Shown: piece after piece, positions 29,921 to 35,681 of the stretch | Layout of the letters: each line of letters opens with the position of its first letter | Position numbering within the stretch: the stretch's first letter is position 1 | NCBI GenBank assembly: GCA_025456385.1 | Contig: JALOKS010000002.1 | Span: forward strand, 1 to 35,681 | Source of the DNA: Thermoanaerobaculales bacterium | GTDB taxonomy: Bacteria; Acidobacteriota; Thermoanaerobaculia; Thermoanaerobaculales; Sulfomarinibacteraceae | Direction of reading: 5' to 3' | Length of the DNA: 35,681 bases | Translations under genes and position numbers: made by a program | The notes under the pieces: model-generated | What the model was told of the DNA's origin: nothing | The model's input: the letters and a program-made list of their open reading frames with translations, nothing else | Databases searched by the model: none

Positions 29921-30018
29921 AGCCGGAGGTGTTCATAACCTGGCGCCGGGGTCACCTCCGATACCGTTTGGCACGACGGTCTGTGGCCTTCGCGATTTTC
30001 CGAGAGCCGGAGTTGTTT
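29911..30018. repeat. pair of direct repeats
   Basis: GATTTCCGAGAGCCGGAGG (29911-29929) and GATTTTCCGAGAGCCGGAG (29995-30013) begin units that agree over about 22 bases with one insertion and one substitution. Each is preceded by GCACGACGG, at once in the first copy and 14 bases earlier in the second. They are diverged copies of one short element. Confidence 0.65.
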
Positions 30019-30057
30019 TGGACTTTGGCGCTCGCGGCTTCGATGAGCTGCTTCTGA

Positions 30058-30098
30058 GGGTGGGTGGGCGGGAAGTCCGAAATCCGAAATCCGAAATG
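30058..30098. repeat. G-quadruplex motif followed by GAAATCC heptamers
   Basis: GGGTGGGTGGGCGGG (30058-30072) has four runs of three G with single-base loops, an ideal quadruplex sequence and the strongest version of the border motif at other arrays. It is followed by GAAGTCC, GAAATCC, GAAATCC, GAAATGG (7-bp units from 30072). Confidence 0.75.
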
Positions 30099-30159
30099 GT
30101 CGGACGGGTGGACGGACCGGTCGTTTTCGGTTCATCGCCTCCCAATCCCGCCGCCATGG

Positions 30160-30165
30160 TATATT
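30160..30165 (+). promoter_or_regulatory. candidate glyQS -10 element
   Basis: TATATT, a good -10, 49 bases before the glyQ GTG. The predicted start point is near 30172. No clear -35 at 16-18 bases. No T-box structure is seen in the short leader. Confidence 0.5.
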
Positions 30166-30208
30166 TTCCGCTCGCGTGGCCCGCCCGCGGCAGGGCCCCG
30201 GAGGCACC

Positions 30209-31092
<884 letters not shown>

Positions 31093-31093
<1 letters not shown>

Positions 31094-33177
31094 TGGCCAC
31101 CTTCGTGCTCGAGCTCCGCTGCGAGGAGATCCCGGCCGCCGCCCTGCCCGGCGCGCGGCGGCAGCTCGCCGAGCTGTTCGCCGCGAAGCTCGCCGAGGCC
31201 GGTTTCGGGGAGCTCCCGGTCAGCGCCCTCTCGACCTCGCGGCGCCTCGCCGTGGTGGTCCGCGACCTGCCGCCCGCGCAGCCCGACCGCCGCGAGGAGC
31301 TGACCGGGCCGCCGGTCAAGGTCGCCGTCGCCGCCGACGGCGGCCCGACGCCCGCCGGCGAGGGCTTCGCCCGCAAGGTCGGCCTGCCGTTTTCAGAGCT
31401 GCAGCGCGTGGTTTCCGCCAAGGGCGAGTATCTGGCGGCGACGGTCGTGCACCGCGGTCGCCCGACCGCCGCGATCCTCGCCGGGCTCGTGCCGCAGGTG
31501 GTGGCGGAGCTGCGTTTCCCGAAGCTGATGCGCTGGGGCGGCGGCGAGCACCTCTTCGTGCGGCCGGTGCACGGCGTGGTGGCCCTGCTCGGCGACGAGG
31601 TGGTGCCGCTCGAGCTCTTCGGTCTGGCGTCCGGACGCGCGACCGTCGGCCACCGGGTCCACGCTCCGGAGCCCTTCGAGCTCGCCGCGGCCGACTCCTA
31701 CGCGGAGGCACTGGCGGAGCGCGCGGTGGTGGCGGACCCCGGGCTGCGGCGGGAGCGGCTCGAGGAGCTCGCCGGCTCCCTCGCAGCGGCCGCCGGCGCC
31801 CGCGTCCACCCCGATCCCGAGCTGGTCGCCGAGCACCTGGAGCTGGTCGAGTGGCCGGGCCTGATCGCCGGACGCTTCGCGGAGCGCTTCCTCGAGCTGC
31901 CGCCGGAGGTCGTCATCACGACCCTGCGCCATCATCAGAAGTGCCTGGTGCTCGAGGGTGCCGCCGGCGAGCTGGTGCCCGGCTTCATCGCCGTCATCGA
32001 CCGCCGCGACGACCCCGAGGGCCTCATCCGGCAGGGCAATGAGTGGGTGATCGGCGCCCGCCTGGCGGACGCCGCCTTCTTTGTCGCCGAGGATCGCAAG
32101 CGCCCCCTGGCCGAGCTCGTTCCCGGCCTCGAGCGGCTGGAGTTCCACCGCGTCCTCGGCTCCTTGGCGGCCAAGGCGGAGCGGGTGGGCGAGCTCGCGG
32201 TCACCATCGCGGGCCTGGTCGGCGCCGCGGTCGACCGCGACATCCTGCGCTCCGCGGCGCGGCTCGCCAAGGCCGACCTCCGCACCCACATGGTGGGCGA
32301 GTTCCCGGAGCTGCAGGGCGTCATCGGCGGCCACTACCTGCGCCTCGAGGGCGCCTCGCGGGAGCTGTGGACCGCGCTCCGCGACCACTACACGCCGGTC
32401 GGCTTCGACGGCGCGGTGCCGGAGTCCGAGCTCGGCCGCCTGCTCGGCCTCGCCGACCGCCTCGACACCGTGGCCGGCCTGTTCGCCGTCGGCGAGCGGC
32501 CCTCCGGCTCGAAGGACCCATTCGCGCTGCGGCGCGCCGCCCAGGGCGCGGTGAAGATCGTCGCCGCGGCGGGCTGGGAGCTCGACCTCGGGGCCGCCGT
32601 CGCCGCGGCGGCGCACCAGGTCGCGGAGCACGCGGCCGAGGGTGCCGAGGGCCTCGGCGCCGCGCTCACCGAGTTCATCGCCGAGCGGGTGCGGCGCTGG
32701 CTCACCGACGTCGTGGGAGTGGCCGGCGACACCGCCGACGCGGTGATGGCCGCCGGCTGGGCCGACCTGCCGGGGGCCGTCGCCCGCGCCGAGGCCCTCG
32801 AACGGGCGCGCGGCTCGGCGAGCTTCCGCAGCCTCGCGCTCGCCTTCAAGCGGGTGCGCAACATCACCGAGGGTCAGCCCGAGGCGGCGGTCGACGCGGC
32901 GCTCTTCGCGCACGCGGAGGAGCGGGAGCTCGCCGAGGCCACGGAGGCCTTCGGCCGGCGGCTCGCGGCCCTGCTGCCGGAGCGACGGGTGGCCGAGTCC
33001 TTTGCCGCGATGGAGCCGCTCGCGGATATCTTGGAGCGCTTCTTCGTGGCGGTGCTGGTGATGTGCGAGGACGGACGGGTCCGATCCAACCGGATCGCGC
33101 TCTTGAAGAACCTGGGACGACGATTCATGCAGCTCGCCGATCTGTCGCGGCTGCAGGTTGAAGGAGGCGAACTGTGA
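31093..33177 (+). CDS. glyS: glycyl-tRNA synthetase beta subunit
   Basis: tRNA-binding subunit of heterotetrameric GlyRS. 694 residues, normal length: starts FVLELRCEEIPA, contains LMRWGGGEHLFVRPVHGVVAL, the HD-like region VGEFPELQGVIGGHY, GSKDPFALRRAAQG and a C-terminal anticodon-binding-like domain ending NRIALLKNLGRRFMQLADLSRL. Coupled to glyQ by TGATG, and its stop overlaps the next GTG as GTGA, so ppdK is part of the same transcript. Confidence 0.97.
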
Positions 33178-35681
33178 GCGAGGCGAAGTTCGTGTACTCG
33201 TTCGGCGGCGGGACCGCCGACGGCAGCAAGGAGATGAAGAACCTGCTCGGCGGCAAGGGCGCCAACCTCGCCGAGATGGCGAGCCTCGGCATTCCGGTGC
33301 CGGCGCCGAGGTCGAGAAGGTCATGGGGGCGAGGTTCGGCGATCCCGCCAACGCCCTCCTCGTGTCGGTGCGCTCGGGCGCGCGCTCGTCGATGCCGGGC
33401 ATGATGGAGACGGTCCTCAACGTCGGGCTGTGCTCGACCACGATCCCCGGCCTCATCGCCTCATGATGTACTCGGACGTCGTGATGGAGAAGGCGGCCGG
33501 GGTCGAGCCCAAGGAGGGCCAGGGCATCCGCCAGCAGCTTGACCGCATGCTCGAGGAGGTCAAGCACGCCGGCGGCTACGCCTCCGACGCCGACATCCCG
33601 GCGGACACGCTCGAGGCGCTCGCCGGGCGCTTCAAGGCGAAGGTCCGCGAGGTCCTCGGCAAGGACTTCCCCGACGACCCGAAGGAGCAGCTGTGGGGCG
33701 GCATCGGCGCCGTCTTCTCGTCGTGGAACGGCAAGCGCGCCGTCTCCTACCGCCGCATCGAGGGCATCCCGGACGACTGGGGCACCGCGGTCAACGTCCA
33801 GGCGATGGTCTTCGGCAACATGGGGGCGAGCTCGGCGACCGGCGTCGCCTTCACCCGCAACCCCGCCACCGGGGACAACAAGTTCTACGGCGAGTGGCTG
33901 GCCAACGCCCAGGGCGAGGACGTGGTGGCGGGCATCCGCACCCCCAACCCCCTGAACGAGGACACCAAGAACGAGCAGAACCAGCACCTGCCCTCACTCG
34001 AGATCGCCATGCCCGAGGTCTACCGGCAGCTGTTCGCGATCCGCAACCAGCTCGAGGACCACTACCGCGACATGCAGGACATCGAGTTCACGATCCAGGA
34101 CGGCCGGCTGTGGATGCTGCAGACCCGGATCGGCAAGCGCACCGGCACCGCCGCCCTCAACATGGCCATGGACATGCTCGCCGAGGGCCGGATCGACGCT
34201 CCCACCGCGGTCCTCAGGGTCAAGCCGGAGCAGCTCGACGAGCTCCTGCACCCGATCGTCGACCCCAAGGCCGAGGCCCGCTCCCGGGTCCTCGCCAAGG
34301 GCCTGCCGGCGGGCCCCGGCGGCGCCTGCGGCCAGATCGTGTTCTCGGCCGAGGAGGCGGTGCGCTGGACGAAGGCCGGCAAGACCGTGATCCTGGTGCG
34401 CGAGGAGACCAACCCCGAGGACGTCGAGGGCATGCGCGCGGCGGTCGGCATCCTGACCGGTCGCGGCGGCATGACCTCGCACGCGGCGCTGGTCGCCCGC
34501 GGCTGGGGCAAGTGCTGCATCGTCGGCGCCGGCGCGCTCGAGATCGACGTGGTGGCGAGGAAGATCGAGATCGACGGCACGGTCCTCGGCGAGGGCGACC
34601 TGCTGACCCTGAACGGCACCCGCGGCCTGATCTACGCCGGCGAGCTGCCGATGATCGACGCCACCGAGAACCCGCGCTTCGTCGACTTCATGAAGCTCGC
34701 CGACGACATCCGGGTGCTCAAGGTGCGGACCAACGCAGACACGCCCGAGGACGCCCGCACCGCGATCGGCTTCGGCGCCGAGGGCATCGGCCTCTTCCGC
34801 ACCGAGCACATGTTCTACGGCACCGGCTCCGAGGAGCCCCTCTTCGTCCTCCGCAAGATGATCATGGCGGGCTCCGAGGCCGAGCGCCGCGCCGCCCTCG
34901 ACGAGCTCTTCCCCTTCGTCAAGCGCGACATCAAGGCGACCCTCGAGGTCATGGGCTCGCGGCCGGTGACCATCCGCCTCCTCGACCCGCCGCTGCACGA
35001 GTTCGTGCCCAAGGCGGCTGAGGAGCGGGCTCGCCTCGCCGCCGCCCTCGGCATCTCGGCGGACGAGCTCGCCCGCCGCGCCGACGAGCTCCACGAGTCG
35101 AACCCGATGATGGGGCACCGCGGGGTCCGCCTCGGCGTCACCTTCCCGGAGATCTCGGAGATGCAGTTCCGGGCGATCTTCGAGGCGGCGGCCGAGCTCA
35201 ACGCCCAGGGCATCGAGGTCTTCCCCGAGATCATGGTGCCGGTGGTCGGCATGGTCAGCGAGCTCGAGAACCAGAAGGCGATCGCGCAGCGGGTGCACAA
35301 GGAGGTCTGCCGGAAGTTCAAGCTGCGCACGATCGGGCACCTCTACGGCACCATGATCGAGATCCCGCGCGCCGCCCTGACCGCGGGCAGGATCGCCGCC
35401 ACCGCCGAGTTCTTCAGCTTCGGCACCAACGACCTCACGCAGATGAGCTTCGGCTTCTCGCGCGACGACATCGGCGGCTTCCTGCCCGACTACCTCGACC
35501 GCAAGCTGCTGCCGGTCGACCCCTTCCAGGTCCTCGACCGCGAGGGCGTCGGCGTCCTCGTGGAGCTCGGCATCAAGGCCGGGCGCAAGAAGCGGCGCAA
35601 GCTCAAGGTCGGCATCTGCGGCGAGCACGGCGGCGAGCCGAGCTCGGTCGAGTTCTGCCACCAGGTGGGCATGGACTACGT
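33174..35681 (+). pseudogene. ppdK: pyruvate, phosphate dikinase with two frameshifting internal gaps, cut by the right edge
   Basis: Interconverts pyruvate, ATP and phosphate with PEP, AMP and pyrophosphate. It opens normally (GTG 33174 after AAGGAGG; FGGGTADGSKEMKNLLGGKGANLAEM) but after GIPVP at about 33302 it resumes in another frame as EVEKVMGARFGDPAN, and after GLIA at about 33460 in a third frame as RLMMYSDVVMEKAAG. By comparison with the remembered Clostridium enzyme about 30-35 and 15-18 residues are missing. From 33457 on it is intact: GDWGTAVNVQ-like segment, the phosphohistidine motif GGMTSHAALVARG, RTEHMFYG, NPMMGHRG and CGEHGG with the catalytic Cys. The end lies beyond the window. 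Sequencing or assembly loss is as likely as a true pseudogene. Confidence 0.8.

Noticed and set aside
33290..33470. Programmed ribosomal frameshifting in ppdK
   Set aside because: No slippery site or stimulatory hairpin is seen, and conserved residues are missing at both junctions, so a shift alone would not restore the protein.

Overview
The window is very GC-rich, with many GTG starts and tightly packed operons in which consecutive genes usually overlap by 1-4 bases (TGATG, ATGA or GTGA). The gene set suggests a member of the Acidobacteriota, perhaps the Thermoanaerobaculia-like branch. Pointers are an exosortase H pair, a large TPR-Ser/Thr kinase, a DUF4388 protein, etfBA, split glyQ/glyS, pyruvate phosphate dikinase and an HTH-EIIA regulator. 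This placement is inference: there is no rRNA or other phylogenetic marker here, and Myxococcota-like lineages are not excluded.

Layout. 1-2470 (-): rfbA-rfbC-rfbB, dTDP-rhamnose precursor synthesis, with rfbB cut by the left edge. 2584-3534: a small membrane protein, then a cytochrome c lipoprotein and a pterin carbinolamine dehydratase on the minus strand. 3581-8236 (+): a DtxR/MntR-type operator, its repressor gene and a complete metal ABC importer with one binding protein, one ATPase and two permeases. Ligand residues point to manganese, and both permeases carry a winged-helix-like cytoplasmic tail. 8498-11709 (+): ribH, nusB, a secreted transglutaminase-like protein and a DUF4388/pseudo-receiver protein. 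11887-13713 (+): an FHA/AAA/Fis protein that looks like a sigma-54 activator but has lost the catalytic residues. 14080-17781 (-): a membrane TPR-kinase, exosortase H and the exosortase-associated membrane protein. 17889-18917 (+): a DnaJ-type chaperone with half a zinc finger. 19036-21772 (-): an amidohydrolase/deaminase, a TPR-cNMP-binding protein and peptide deformylase. 21847-23975 (-): a P-loop kinase coupled to a LOG-family protein, and an HTH-EIIA fusion. 24279-25753 (+): acpP-fabF. 25815-27635 (+): a ClC protein with CBS domains. 27814-29613 (+): a leader ORF and etfB-etfA behind a FadR-like palindrome. 30209-33177 (+): glyQ-glyS. 33174 to the right edge: ppdK with two frameshifting internal gaps.

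The most unusual feature is in the intergenic spacers. At least six of them hold short tandem arrays of 6-8 bp units, and five of these have a second array in inverted orientation 35-110 bp away. The unit sequence differs at every locus, but the size, layout and a C-rich border motif (CCCAYCCGGG / GGGTGGGTGG / CCCGACCA) recur. This looks like a family of repeat elements with a constant frame and variable content. The 600-bp spacer between etfA and glyQ also holds several perfect or near-perfect palindromes. No tRNA, rRNA, transposase, phage gene or CRISPR array was seen.
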